From contig CALXHP010000002.1 of the NCBI GenBank assembly GCA_944388135.1, forward strand, positions 62,001 through 126,000: a stretch of DNA of 64,000 bases. Direction: 5' to 3'. The position numbers and the translations under genes are program-made. Source of the stretch: an uncultured Gemmiger sp. GTDB lineage: Bacteria > Bacillota > Clostridia > Oscillospirales > Ruminococcaceae. Below are positions 34,877-43,460 of this stretch, piece by piece. The first letter of the stretch is position 1. Every line of letters starts with the position of its first letter. The notes below the pieces were generated by a model. That model searched no databases. It was not told the DNA's origin and was given only the letters and a program-made list of their open reading frames with translations.

Positions 34877-37084
34877 TCAATAGTATTTGAGGGCGTCGCA
34901 CTGACCGCGCCAGATCTGCAAGGGATCTACCGGCACCGTGCCGATCCGCATCTCCGCCACGGTGGTTCTGCCGCAGGTGGCCAGCGTCTGCCCCTGTTTG
35001 ACAGACTCGCCCGCCTTGACATCCACCTTTTGCAGGTTGTAGAAGATGCTCTTGACGCCGGCACCATGGTCGATGACCAGGGTATAGCCGAAATCGCCCC
35101 CCAAGTCCTTGGCCAGCAGTACCTTGCCGCTGGCCGGGGCAATCAGCAATTCACCGGATTTGGTATTCAGCACCACATTGGTCGCGGTACGTCCACCGGT
35201 GCCGTTGTTGCTGCTGCGCTCATTGTAGCTGCGGCCCACATACTCGGTGGTGCCGAAATCCAGCTCCACATCCAGCGTATTGAGGAAAGGCTGCACAAAA
35301 TTCCCGTTGGACCACGCGATGGACTCTTCACTCTGGGTCAGAAGTTTTTGCAGCTCCGCCGGAATATCGTTCTGGCCGATATAAGGCGATACGCGCTGGG
35401 AATTGGTGGAGTAGTCCTTATACTCCCAGCCGGCCTCCCTGATGTTCAGCTCCAGCGTCTCCGTATAGCCGCCGGCGTGGACCACAACAGTCTGGGCACC
35501 GGCAGCCTGATTCCAAGGGATGGGCAGATAGCACACCCAACCGGAACTGGCCTTGAAAAAACCCATGTTTTCCAGCTCAGTCTCGATGGTGGGTGCCTGA
35601 CCATCCAGGGTATCGCCCACCCGGACAGCTACCACGCTGCCTTGCGTGGCCGAAGTACCCGATATAGTCACAGAGGGACGCACACCCACCGTAAAGTTGA
35701 ACTGCCAGGTCTCACTGCCGGTGACCGAAGTATCCCCCGGCACCGAACTGGCATCGCTGTATACCACCAGTTTGGCCGTATAGGTACCGTTGGCGGTAAA
35801 CTGGAAAGCGGTAAAGGTGTCCGTATCGCCTTCAAAGATCACATTCTCCGCCTCGTCCGTCACGGTCAGCTCCGTACGGTAATCCGAGGGGGATACCACA
35901 AAATCAGGCGACGCCTGTTCTACCGTTTCCTCCAAAGTCACCGGTGTGCTGCTGAGGGTGTCGGCATAGGTGCGCTTGAAAATGTTGCCGATGACCGGGA
36001 CCTTCCACTTGTAGGCAGTGGGCTCCAATTCCTGGCCGGCAAATTTGACGGTGATCTGAGGCAGCATATCCGGCGTGGCGCTGCGGTAAAGCCACGCCAC
36101 ACCAAACCCTGCAATGACCAGCACCACAAACAGGACCAGCAGCAGCCATTTGGCCATGCCGGACAAACCGCTGCGCAGATGATCCCGCAGGGTGGCCGGG
36201 CCTTCCTCGCTCTCGGCATCCTCGGGAGGCACCGAATCCGTGGGGGCGGTTTCCTCTTCCGCCTCCGCTTCCTCCTCACTGACGCGGGACATAATCTGTT
36301 CCACCGAAAGCTGAACCGTACGTGTCAGGTCCGACAGACGCTTTTCGTCCTCTTCGGGCAATTCCTCTTCCTGCTCCGGTTCCTCTTCGGCAGATCCGGC
36401 GACGTCGGTTTCTTCCTCGGATTCCGGCGTCCCGTCTGCGTTTTTCTCAGGCTCTTCCTCGTCCTGTGCTCCGCCGTTTTCTTCCGCCGTCTCTTTCTGC
36501 GTGTCCGTTTCCCCCGGCATTGCAGCTGCTTCCGGCTCGGGAGCGGTTTCTTCCGGCGTTTCGGCAGAATGAGGCTCCTCGGTTGTTTCAGGCTGCTCTT
36601 CCGTTGCAGGCGGTTCTTCCGGTTTGCCGTCTTCCGCCGCAGAGGCTTCCTTCTCCGAAGGACTTTCTTCCTCAGACTGCGGTGTGCCTTCCGGCCCATC
36701 CGGCTTTTCCTCGGAAGCAGGCTCTTCCTCCAAAGGCACAGATGCCTCCGTAGGCTCTGGCGGTTCTCCGGCTTCGGGTGCTTCCGGTGTTTCCGGCTGC
36801 TCCGGCGCCATCTTTTCCGATGCCTCCGGCGCAGTGGTTTTCTCTGCCGTTTCCCCTTGGGCTGCGGCAGCTGCTTTCTTTTCCGGCGAAAGGTCTGCCT
36901 TGTGCTCCTCGGCCTTGGTTTCTTCGGTTTCTGCAGGCTTGGTTTCCGTCTTGTTTTCCGCAGACTGAACGGCCGCCGCAGATTTTACCGAAGCCGCTGC
37001 CGGTGTACCGTTCTTTTTTCTGCGTCTGCGGCGTTTGCCACTTGTTTTCTGCTCAGGCGTGGTTCTGTTCTTCTCGTCTTGCAT
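34877..37084 (-). CDS. Large bitopic protein with acidic cytoplasmic region and inactive M23-like domain
   Basis: The 735-residue protein begins with a basic patch (GKRRRRRKKNG), then about 280 residues of Glu/Pro/Ala/Thr-rich sequence, one transmembrane helix (LLLVLFVVLVIAGFGVAWLY), an external region of about 270 residues, and a C-terminal M23/LytM-like domain (LLIAPASGKVLLAKD, VIDHGAGVKSIFYNLQ, VKQGQTLATCG, PVDPLQIW). The zinc ligands of active M23 peptidases are absent: the HxxxD site reads as NVVLN, YAHL is YNL, and HLHFE is AEMRI. It is therefore probably a binding or scaffold protein. The ATG at 37082-37084 follows AGGAGAG at long spacing. Its external part is paralogous to the next gene upstream. 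Confidence 0.8.
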   Translation of the reverse strand: MQDEKNRTTPEQKTSGKRRRRRKKNGTPAAASVKSAAAVQSAENKTETKPAETEETKAEEHKADLSPEKKAAAAAQGETAEKTTAPEASEKMAPEQPETPEAPEAGEPPEPTEASVPLEEEPASEEKPDGPEGTPQSEEESPSEKEASAAEDGKPEEPPATEEQPETTEEPHSAETPEETAPEPEAAAMPGETDTQKETAEENGGAQDEEEPEKNADGTPESEEETDVAGSAEEEPEQEEELPEEDEKRLSDLTRTVQLSVEQIMSRVSEEEAEAEEETAPTDSVPPEDAESEEGPATLRDHLRSGLSGMAKWLLLVLFVVLVIAGFGVAWLYRSATPDMLPQITVKFAGQELEPTAYKWKVPVIGNIFKRTYADTLSSTPVTLEETVEQASPDFVVSPSDYRTELTVTDEAENVIFEGDTDTFTAFQFTANGTYTAKLVVYSDASSVPGDTSVTGSETWQFNFTVGVRPSVTISGTSATQGSVVAVRVGDTLDGQAPTIETELENMGFFKASSGWVCYLPIPWNQAAGAQTVVVHAGGYTETLELNIREAGWEYKDYSTNSQRVSPYIGQNDIPAELQKLLTQSEESIAWSNGNFVQPFLNTLDVELDFGTTEYVGRSYNERSSNNGTGGRTATNVVLNTKSGELLIAPASGKVLLAKDLGGDFGYTLVIDHGAGVKSIFYNLQKVDVKAGESVKQGQTLATCGRTTVAEMRIGTVPVDPLQIWRGQCDALKYY

Positions 37085-37179
37085 GGTGTTATGCCACTCT
37101 CCTGTTCCCCTCATTGCACAAAACACTGAAAGTACCGGGGCATCCCCGGTCTTTCATCTATACGCAAAGGCACAGCGGC

Positions 37180-38412
37180 TTATTCCGACTCGCGGTATTG
37201 CAGGCCGCTGCTGCCCAGAATCGCTTTGTCGGGATCGACGGATTTGTTGCCGATCCGCAGTTCATAAATCAGATCATGCTGTTCCCCGGCAGTTCCCACG
37301 GCATCGCCCGTGGAAACAGTCTGCCCCTGCTGGGCCGTGACGGTTTCCAGACCATAGAGGTAGCTTTTCACCCCACAGCCATGGTCGATGACTACGGTAC
37401 CGCCGGTAAGGGTCAGCGTCCCGGCAAAGACCACCTTGCCGTTCTGGGGCGCCGTGATCGTTTCCCCGGGGTCAGCCGCATAAGTCAGGCCGGTGGCCTG
37501 TCCGCTGCGCTGGCCGTTCACCATCTGCACCACACCGTAGGACAGGGTCACTGCCCCAGCGCTGGGGCGCTGGAAGGCGCCGGACCAGAGTTTTTCGCTT
37601 TCGCCGGTGGTATACAGCGGCCAAATGGCATTGCGGAATTGCTCTGCGCCGCCGGTTTCCTCCTCAGCTTCCACCACGGCATTGCCGTATTCCGTCTTGC
37701 TGACCGAAAGAAGGATTTCCTGGGTCAGACTGCCGCAGGTCAGCGTCATGGTATGGTCGCCGCTTTCCGCATTATAGGTCACAGGGATATACCCCATGTA
37801 CCCATTGGTCGTTTTGCGGAACCACACGGTCCCCAGATCCGTTTCCAGGGACGGTTCCCCGTCCAGAATACCGGAAAGTTCAATGGCAACCACACTGCCC
37901 TGGGCCGCCCGCTCACTGCTGAGTGTAACGGTGGGTGTCAGCTGCATGGTATAGGATGCGTGATAGGCATACCACCCCTGTGGGTCGGCGGGAGGCTCAT
38001 TTTCCTGGTGGTAGGCAGTGACGGTGATCTCATATTCGCCGTTCTGCGTGTAGGTATAGGTATTGCAATCCTCCACACCGGCAGACCATGTGGTACCGTC
38101 GGGAGCGGTGATCGTGACCTCCGCCCGGGTCACCCAGTCGGGCAGCACAAGCTGCGGCACAGAATCGGTAAAGGTTCCCAGTTTCTGTACCGTCAGGTTG
38201 GTGAGGCTCTGGTAGGTCTTGTTCACCGAATCCCCCAGTACCGGCACGACCCAGTCCCAGCCATTGGGTTCCAGGGGTGTCTCGCCAAAGGAAACCGGCT
38301 CCTGGGGAAGAGAATCCTCCCCGGTGCGGCTGTACAGAAATGCCGCTGTGCCGCCCAAAATCAGCGCGACCATGGCGATGACCATCACAAGCCAAAGCAG
38401 CAATTTGCGCAT
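37180..38412 (-). CDS. Membrane-anchored protein with inactive M23-like domain
   Basis: The 410-residue paralogue of the downstream protein has an N-terminal signal-anchor (LLLWLVMVIAMVALILGGTAAFLY), a beta-rich external region, and a C-terminal M23-like domain (ITAPQNGKVVFAGTLTLTGG, VVIDHGCGVKSYLYGLE, VSTGDAVGTAG, LIYELRIG). The metal ligands are again missing (YGL for YAHL; LIYEL for HLHFE; no HxxxD). It lacks the acidic cytoplasmic domain of its neighbour. Both share a conserved block around LEPNGWDWVVPVLGDS. The start follows AAGGAGAG and a strongly structured leader. Confidence 0.8.
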   Translation of the reverse strand: MRKLLLWLVMVIAMVALILGGTAAFLYSRTGEDSLPQEPVSFGETPLEPNGWDWVVPVLGDSVNKTYQSLTNLTVQKLGTFTDSVPQLVLPDWVTRAEVTITAPDGTTWSAGVEDCNTYTYTQNGEYEITVTAYHQENEPPADPQGWYAYHASYTMQLTPTVTLSSERAAQGSVVAIELSGILDGEPSLETDLGTVWFRKTTNGYMGYIPVTYNAESGDHTMTLTCGSLTQEILLSVSKTEYGNAVVEAEEETGGAEQFRNAIWPLYTTGESEKLWSGAFQRPSAGAVTLSYGVVQMVNGQRSGQATGLTYAADPGETITAPQNGKVVFAGTLTLTGGTVVIDHGCGVKSYLYGLETVTAQQGQTVSTGDAVGTAGEQHDLIYELRIGNKSVDPDKAILGSSGLQYRESE

Positions 38413-38513
38413 AAACTCTCCTTACCAAGCCGCCCTCCGGGCCGGTAAAAAGCGCCGTTTTCCGGGCGGCTTGCGGCGGGACCGCAAAGCGAGCCATCGC
38501 TTTACGGTGACTA
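38413..38513 (-). other. Structured 5' leader of the 410-residue pseudo-M23 gene
   Basis: Between the upstream terminator and the start are two strong hairpins on the minus strand: a 12-bp stem ACCGTAAAGCGA/TCGCTTTGCGGT (38481-38508, one wobble pair, four-base loop) and a 10-bp stem CAAGCCGCCC/GGGCGGCTTG (38426-38435 with 38464-38473) ending just ahead of the AAGGAGAG site. I recognise no known riboswitch. Confidence 0.5.
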
Positions 38514-38550
38514 AAAAGCCGGGCGCGGTCAGGTTTGCGCCCGGCGGCTT
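38514..38550 (-). terminator. Intrinsic terminator after the small acidic membrane protein gene
   Basis: Stem AAGCCGGGCGC/GCGCCCGGCGGCTT (with a bulge) followed on the minus strand by TTTTTAG. Confidence 0.78.
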
Positions 38551-38584
38551 ATTCATTTGTACTCTGCGTCAGCAGACTGTCCGA

Positions 38585-38824
38585 TCAAAGACCGGCATCG
38601 TCGGCATCATCGGATTTTGCAGGTTCGTCCTGAATCGGTTCGTAGACGGGGTCCTCGTCAAAATCATCGTCGTCCTCGTCCTCATACTCGTCGTTGAAAA
38701 GCAGACGCTCATACTCGTCCAGTTCCTTTTCACGGCGATAGAGGTAGATGGCTGCTGCGGTCAAAGCACCGGCCGCGGCAAACAAAAACGCCAACACGGC
38801 ACCAAACGTTGATTTTCTCATCAT
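38585..38824 (-). CDS. Small membrane protein with acidic cytoplasmic tail
   Basis: This 79-residue protein has an N-terminal transmembrane helix (TFGAVLAFLFAAAGALTAAAIYLY), then YRREKEL and a tail of Asp/Glu clusters (EDEDDDDFDEDPVYEPIQ). No known family. The first ATG of a pair, at 38822-38824, is eight bases after AAAGGAG. It precedes the pseudo-M23 pair on the same strand, but a terminator separates them. Confidence 0.7.
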   Translation of the reverse strand: MMRKSTFGAVLAFLFAAAGALTAAAIYLYRREKELDEYERLLFNDEYEDEDDDDFDEDPVYEPIQDEPAKSDDADDAGL

Positions 38825-38986
38825 GGGGCATTCTCCTTTCCGGGATCGGGGCCGTTTCCGCGGCCTTACGGTTCTGTTGATCCCGTTATGCGGGGAAAGT
38901 TTTCCACGCACCGGGTCCCCTTTATTATACCCGACCCCGCGGCGGAATACAACACCGCATATGTAAAAATTTGGCGGATTCAGTTT

Positions 38987-40012
38987 CTATTTTTTCAGGT
39001 ACGCTGCATAGGCATTGGGTACAGCATACACTTGCCTCAATTGCTCTGGCGCAGCCCACACCCAGCCTTCCGGCAGCGGGCAGACCGGGGCCGTGCCATG
39101 CCATCCGCCCAGGTTCCAGATCTTATGGGTAAAGACATGGCGGGCGGCAGGCAAGGCCTCGTCCCAGCTCACCTGTACGCCGATCTTTGCCAGTTCCGCG
39201 GCCAGTTCTTCCCGGGTCAGGGCTTTTTCCCAGGCGGCAGGCTGCCACAGCCCCGCCAGAAGCCCTTTGGCGGGGCGGCGCTGGAGCAAAAGTCCCGCCG
39301 GACTTTCCACCATGGCCACCGTCACCGCCGCCGGTGTTTTGGCTTTGGGGGCCGGTTTCACCGGCAGTTCCGCCTGCCGCCCTGCCGCGTATCCCCGGCA
39401 GATCTCCGCCAGAGGACAGCTTTCGCAATGGGGTGTACCGGGCACACAGATCAGCGCCCCCAGTTCCATCAGCGCTTCATTGTAGGGGCCAGGGGTATCC
39501 TTGGGCATCTGTTCCAGCACCCGCCCGGTGAAAAGCCGCCTGGTGGCAGGCTGCATGACATCGGCCCCGTCATTGTACAGCCGGGCAAAGACCCTCAGCA
39601 CGTTACCGTCCACCGCAGGGGCCGGAATACCGAAGGCAATACTGGCAATCGCTCCCGCCGTATAGTCCCCGATGCCGGGCAGTGCCCGCAGGGCATCATA
39701 ATCGGCAGGCAGGTCACCGCCGTACTGTTCGCAGACGATGCGGGCAGCTTTCTGCATATTGTTGACCCGGTTATAGTAACCGAGCCCCTGCCACAGTTTG
39801 CGCAGAGCGTCCGGCTCGCAGGCTGCCAGCGCCGCCGGGTCGGGCAATGCTGCAATAAAACGATTGTAATAGGGAATGGCTGCGGCCACACGGGTCTGCT
39901 GGAGCATGATCTCGCTGACCCAGATATGATAGGCAGAAGGCTCCTGCCGGAAAGGCAGGAGCCTTTTGTTTGCCTGAAACCATTGCAACAGCGGCGGCGC
40001 AATAGGCCGCAT
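38987..40012 (-). CDS. mutY: A/G-specific adenine glycosylase
   Basis: MutY removes adenine mispaired with 8-oxoguanine. The 341-residue protein has the HhH-GPD core (WVSEIMLQQTRVAAAIPYY, LPGIGDYTAGAIASIAFG with the catalytic Asp in AVDGNVLRV), the 4Fe-4S cluster CVPGTPHCESCPLAEIC, and a C-terminal NUDIX-like 8-oxoG recognition domain. The ATG at 40010-40012 shares a base with the TGA stop of asnS, with GGAGG upstream; the two are translationally coupled. Confidence 0.95.
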   Translation of the reverse strand: MRPIAPPLLQWFQANKRLLPFRQEPSAYHIWVSEIMLQQTRVAAAIPYYNRFIAALPDPAALAACEPDALRKLWQGLGYYNRVNNMQKAARIVCEQYGGDLPADYDALRALPGIGDYTAGAIASIAFGIPAPAVDGNVLRVFARLYNDGADVMQPATRRLFTGRVLEQMPKDTPGPYNEALMELGALICVPGTPHCESCPLAEICRGYAAGRQAELPVKPAPKAKTPAAVTVAMVESPAGLLLQRRPAKGLLAGLWQPAAWEKALTREELAAELAKIGVQVSWDEALPAARHVFTHKIWNLGGWHGTAPVCPLPEGWVWAAPEQLRQVYAVPNAYAAYLKK

Positions 40013-41400
40013 CAGCAAAATCCTCCACAGGTGCGCGGGAACGGGATCACATCCCGGATGTTGGGAATACTGGTCACATACATCAGCAGACGCTCGAAGC
40101 CCAGGCCATACCCTGCGTGCTTGACACTGCCAAAGCGGCGCAGGTCAAGGTACCACTCGTAATCGGCACAATGCAGCCCCAGCTCGTCGATACGGGCCTG
40201 CAGCACGTCCAGCCGCTCTTCACGCTGGGAACCGCCGATCAGCTCGCCGATGCCGGGCACCAGCATGTCGGCCGCAGCCACCGTCTTGCCGTCCTCGTTC
40301 TGGCGCATATAAAACGCCTTGATCTCCTTGGGATAGTCGGTGACAAAGACTGGCTTTTTGAAGATCTGCTCGGTGAGATAGCGCTCGTGCTCGGTCTGCA
40401 GGTCCATGCCCCAGGACACTTTGTACTGGAAGTTTGCATCGTTCTGCTTCAGCAGTTCGATGGCGTCGGTGTAGCTGACCCGGGCAAAGTCCGAATTGGC
40501 CATCAGTTCCAGCCGCTCGATGAGGCCCTTGTCAAAGAACTGGTTGAAGAAGGCCAGTTCGTCGTGGCAATTATCCAGCAGGTAACGGATGACATATTTG
40601 GTCATCGCCTCGGCGGTGTCCATGTAAGTGTTCAGATCGGCAAAGGCCATTTCCGGCTCGATCATCCAGAACTCGGCCGCATGGCGGGTGTCATAGCTCT
40701 TCTCGGCACGGAAGGTGGGCCCGAAGGTGTACACATTGCCCAGAGCCATGGCCATGGCTTCCGCTTCCAGCTGACCGGAAACCGTCAGGTTCACCGGGCG
40801 CTTGAAGAAGTCCTTGGAGTAATCCACGGCGCCGCCCTCAGTGCGGGGGATGTCGTTGAGGTCCATGGTGGTCACCTGGAACATCTCGCCGGCGCCTTCG
40901 CAGTCGGAACCGGTGAAAATGGGGGTGTGCACATAGGTGAAGCCCCGCTCATGGAAAAACTGATGAATGGCAAACGCCGCCTGACCACGAACGCGGAACG
41001 CCGCGTTGAAGGTGTTGGTACGGGGACGCAGGTGGGTCATGGTACGCAGATAATCCATGCCCATCTTCTTCTTTTGCAGCGGGTACTCGGGGCCGCAGCT
41101 GCCCAGCACCTTGATCTCGTCGGCGTTGATCTCAAAGGGCTGTTTGGCGTTGGGGGTCAGCACCAGGGTGCCGGTGACCTCAAAGCTGGTATACAGGCCG
41201 CACTTGGCGATCTCGCCATAATTGGTCAGTTTGTCAGCCTGGAAAACGATCTGTACAGGCTTGTAGCAGCTGCCGTCAGACAGCGAGATAAAGCCGATAT
41301 TTTTAGAATCGCGCACCGTTTTGGCCCAACCGCAGACGGTGACTTTGGTGCCGTCGGCGGGGGTGGCCTTGTACAGCGATACGAGTTCGGTTCTCTGCAT
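40012..41400 (-). CDS. asnS: Asparaginyl-tRNA synthetase
   Basis: This class IIb synthetase charges tRNA-Asn. The 462-residue protein has an N-terminal OB-fold anticodon-binding domain ([21 protein letters not shown]) and a catalytic core with the motif 2 region [21 protein letters not shown] and the motif 3 end [14 protein letters not shown]. Ending [20 protein letters not shown]-type sequence is characteristic of AsnRS rather than AspRS. It starts at 41398-41400 after AAGAGGAG, behind the promoter at 41441-41469. Confidence 0.96.
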   Translation of the reverse strand: MQRTELVSLYKATPADGTKVTVCGWAKTVRDSKNIGFISLSDGSCYKPVQIVFQADKLTNYGEIAKCGLYTSFEVTGTLVLTPNAKQPFEINADEIKVLGSCGPEYPLQKKKMGMDYLRTMTHLRPRTNTFNAAFRVRGQAAFAIHQFFHERGFTYVHTPIFTGSDCEGAGEMFQVTTMDLNDIPRTEGGAVDYSKDFFKRPVNLTVSGQLEAEAMAMALGNVYTFGPTFRAEKSYDTRHAAEFWMIEPEMAFADLNTYMDTAEAMTKYVIRYLLDNCHDELAFFNQFFDKGLIERLELMANSDFARVSYTDAIELLKQNDANFQYKVSWGMDLQTEHERYLTEQIFKKPVFVTDYPKEIKAFYMRQNEDGKTVAAADMLVPGIGELIGGSQREERLDVLQARIDELGLHCADYEWYLDLRRFGSVKHAGYGLGFERLLMYVTSIPNIRDVIPFPRTCGGFC

Positions 41401-41421
41401 GGGTGGTCCACTCCTCTTACT

Positions 41422-41440
41422 AAAAACAATGATTGTTTTT
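41422..41440. repeat. Palindrome over the asnS transcription start
   Basis: AAAAACAAT, one base, ATTGTTTTT: a perfect 9+9 inverted repeat directly abutting the -10 box of asnS, where the transcript should begin. It may be an operator or just an AT-rich hairpin. Confidence 0.45.
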
Positions 41441-41469
41441 ATTATAGCGGGTCGGGACCGAATTGTACA
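41441..41469 (-). promoter_or_regulatory. asnS promoter
   Basis: On the minus strand there is TGTACA (41464-41469), a 17-base spacer and TATAAT (41441-41446). The leader is about 40 bases, too short for a T-box. Confidence 0.7.
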
Positions 41470-41491
41470 GCATTTTTTTGCCGGGTCTTTC

Positions 41492-42643
41492 TCATTCCGG
41501 ATGGCCGCCCAACAACACCGCCAGCGCTTCGGCCGCATACTGGCCGGCGCGTACCGCCTCGGCCACCGTGTTGGCGTGGCCGCCGATCTCGATGAGAAGG
41601 CTGCCGGTGGTCAGGTCCTGGTTATAATACCGGTAGGCACACATGACCGGACGGGTCAGCCCGGGGGTTCGCTGTTCCATCGCCTGCTCCCAGGCGGCCG
41701 CAAACCGCAGATTCAACCGCCAGTTGGGCAGCCGGATGCTGGAGCCGTTATCGCACCCGGCAATGATCATGACCTGAGCGGTATCCTCACCGTTTACGGT
41801 GCACAGGGGTTTGACCCGGGTGCCGTCGGCATCTTCGATGGCGTCACGGTGCACATCCAGCACCACTTTGATGGAGGGATATTTTTCCAGATAGGCCTGG
41901 GTGGTGGCATAGCTGCGGTCATAGCTTTCGGTATAGCTGGGTGAATCGTGGAGGGTGGTATCGTGGAGAGTGTTGATGCCCGCCCCATTGAGGACTTCCG
42001 CCATCTTCTCCCCTACGGCACACATATTCAGTTCGGTGTTCTGGGTGCGGGCGGTAAAATCCGGATCATAGATCAGGTCCGGCCAGGTCTGATAGGTCTC
42101 GGTGGCGTGGGTGTGCAGGATCAGTACCTGGGGTTCGCTGCTGTTCACCTCAATATCGAAGGGCAGCGACGGTGTCGTGACCGCAGCCCGCAGGTCGGCA
42201 TCGCTGTACTGGGTCAGATTGTGGATGCCGCCCGCCCCCAGGGTGATATACCCGTTGCCGCTGCCCTGACCGTAAGTTTCCGCCCGGATGGCACCGGGGT
42301 TATCGATCTGGGGCGCCGTACTGGGCAGCGGCGTAACCGTAGGTTCCGGGGTCGGGGAAGCCTCTTCGGCAACGGCGGCGGCCGGTTGTGTGGTCTGGGG
42401 TTCCGGCGTGGGGGTCGGTGCGGGCGTTGCCTCGGCGGAGGTTTGCGTACCGGGACGCGGTTTTTCCACCGGGGCCGGCCAGTTCAGGGAGACCGCAGCC
42501 GCCGGGTCCTGGCAGAGGAGCGCCCCCCGGATCAGCAGGTCCCGCCCGGGCAGACAAAGAACGGCCGCCAGCGTCAGCGCAGTACCTCCCGCCAGCAGCA
42601 CAGTGCACAGCAATACGGCCAGGCAGCGGCGCAGCAAGGCCAT
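41492..42643 (-). CDS. spoIIP: Stage II sporulation protein P
   Basis: SpoIIP is the peptidoglycan amidase/endopeptidase of the DMP machine that thins the septum and drives engulfment, with SpoIID and SpoIIM. The 383-residue protein has an N-terminal transmembrane segment ([24 protein letters not shown]), a Pro/Thr/Glu-rich linker (about residues 50-110), and the catalytic domain with [19 protein letters not shown] and [11 protein letters not shown]. The start at 42641-42643 follows GGAGGTG. In Bacillus it is controlled by sigma-E and sigma-F. Confidence 0.93.
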   Translation of the reverse strand: MALLRRCLAVLLCTVLLAGGTALTLAAVLCLPGRDLLIRGALLCQDPAAAVSLNWPAPVEKPRPGTQTSAEATPAPTPTPEPQTTQPAAAVAEEASPTPEPTVTPLPSTAPQIDNPGAIRAETYGQGSGNGYITLGAGGIHNLTQYSDADLRAAVTTPSLPFDIEVNSSEPQVLILHTHATETYQTWPDLIYDPDFTARTQNTELNMCAVGEKMAEVLNGAGINTLHDTTLHDSPSYTESYDRSYATTQAYLEKYPSIKVVLDVHRDAIEDADGTRVKPLCTVNGEDTAQVMIIAGCDNGSSIRLPNWRLNLRFAAAWEQAMEQRTPGLTRPVMCAYRYYNQDLTTGSLLIEIGGHANTVAEAVRAGQYAAEALAVLLGGHPE

Positions 42644-42714
42644 GGGCTCCACCTCCATTCCCCCTACTTTATGCGGTTTTTGGGCCTTTCATGAATATTT
42701 TTTTGAAAAAACAC

Positions 42715-42743
42715 TTGCAAGGGCTGAAAAAATGTGGTAGGAT
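42715..42743 (+). promoter_or_regulatory. rpsT promoter
   Basis: TTGCAA (42715-42720), 17-base spacer, TAGGAT (42738-42743), 39 bases ahead of the rpsT start. Confidence 0.7.
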
Positions 42744-42781
42744 AACTTGTACTGTTATGGGGAACCAAGGAGGTGGAACGA

Positions 42782-43048
42782 ATGCCTAACATCAAATCTC
42801 AGAAGGACCGCGTTGTCCAGGCCAAGAAAGAGGCCATGCACAACAAGGCCATCAAGTCCAACCTGAAAACAGTGATCAAAAAGGCAGACGCTGCCATCGA
42901 CAGCAATGCTGCTGACAAAGACGCCGTCATGAAAGCCGCCGTCTCTGCCATTGACTCTGCCAAGAGCAAGGGTGTCATCCATAAGAACACCGCTGCCCGC
43001 AAGGTCAGCCGCATGGCTAAGCGCGCCAACAAGGCTGCTGCTCAGTAA
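42782..43048 (+). CDS. rpsT: 30S ribosomal protein S20
   Basis: S20 is a helical, Lys/Ala-rich protein that binds 16S rRNA. The 88 residues begin MPNIKSQKDRVVQAKKEA and include GVIHKNTAARKVSRMAKRAN, both diagnostic. The ATG follows AAGGAGGTGG. It is a monocistronic unit ending in a strong terminator, as is common for rpsT. Confidence 0.96.
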   Translation: MPNIKSQKDRVVQAKKEAMHNKAIKSNLKTVIKKADAAIDSNAADKDAVMKAAVSAIDSAKSKGVIHKNTAARKVSRMAKRANKAAAQ

Positions 43049-43061
43049 TTGATCGCATGAA

Positions 43062-43102
43062 CAATGCCCGCCGGGGATTTCCCCGACGGGCATTTTCATT
43101 TT
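43062..43102 (+). terminator. Intrinsic terminator of rpsT
   Basis: Stem AATGCCCG and CGGGCATT with an inner CGGGG/CCCCG pairing (43063-43093), followed by TTTCATTTTG. It may also act for the convergent spoVAE transcript. Confidence 0.85.
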
Positions 43103-43103
43103 G

Positions 43104-43460
43104 TCAGTTCTGGTCCCGGCTTTTGCCCACCAGCGCCGCCAGCAGCGCAAACAGCAGGCTGGCAGCAATGCCCCCGGAAGCCGCGGTCAGCCCGCCGGTA
43201 AAAATGCCCGGCAGTCCGCACTGGTCCACCGCCTGTCTGACCCCCTGGGCCAGCAGATGCCCGAACCCCAGCAGCGGCACACTGGCCCCGGCTCCGGCCA
43301 GGTCCACCAGGGGCTTGTACAGCCCTGCTGCGCTGAGGATGACCCCGCCCACCACATAGCCGGTAAGAATCCGGGCCGGGCTCAGGCTGGTATAGTCGAT
43401 CAGCAGCTGACCTACGACGCAGATCAGCCCCCCTACCACAAAAGCCCACAGGTAATTCAT
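43104..43460 (-). CDS. spoVAE: Stage V sporulation protein AE
   Basis: SpoVAE is a small membrane component of the SpoVA dipicolinate channel in the forespore inner membrane. The 118-residue protein has several hydrophobic segments and the family sequence NYLWAFVVGGLICVVGQLLI, then LTGYVVGGVILSAAGLYKPL. The ATG at 43458-43460 overlaps the spoVAD stop by four bases. It is homologous to SpoVAC, whose gene is two upstream. Confidence 0.92.
   Translation of the reverse strand: MNYLWAFVVGGLICVVGQLLIDYTSLSPARILTGYVVGGVILSAAGLYKPLVDLAGAGASVPLLGFGHLLAQGVRQAVDQCGLPGIFTGGLTAASGGIAASLLFALLAALVGKSRDQN

Noticed and set aside
38461-38530. Cyclic-di-GMP riboswitch, suggested by GGGACCGCAAAGC on the plus strand
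   Set aside because: Only a fragment resembles the GEMM 3' half, the 5' half is missing, and no gene follows on that strand. The sequence is explained by hairpins on the minus strand.
41401-41440. T-box riboswitch ahead of asnS
   Set aside because: The leader is about 40 bases, too short for a T-box stem I and antiterminator, and no TGG-containing T-box core is present.
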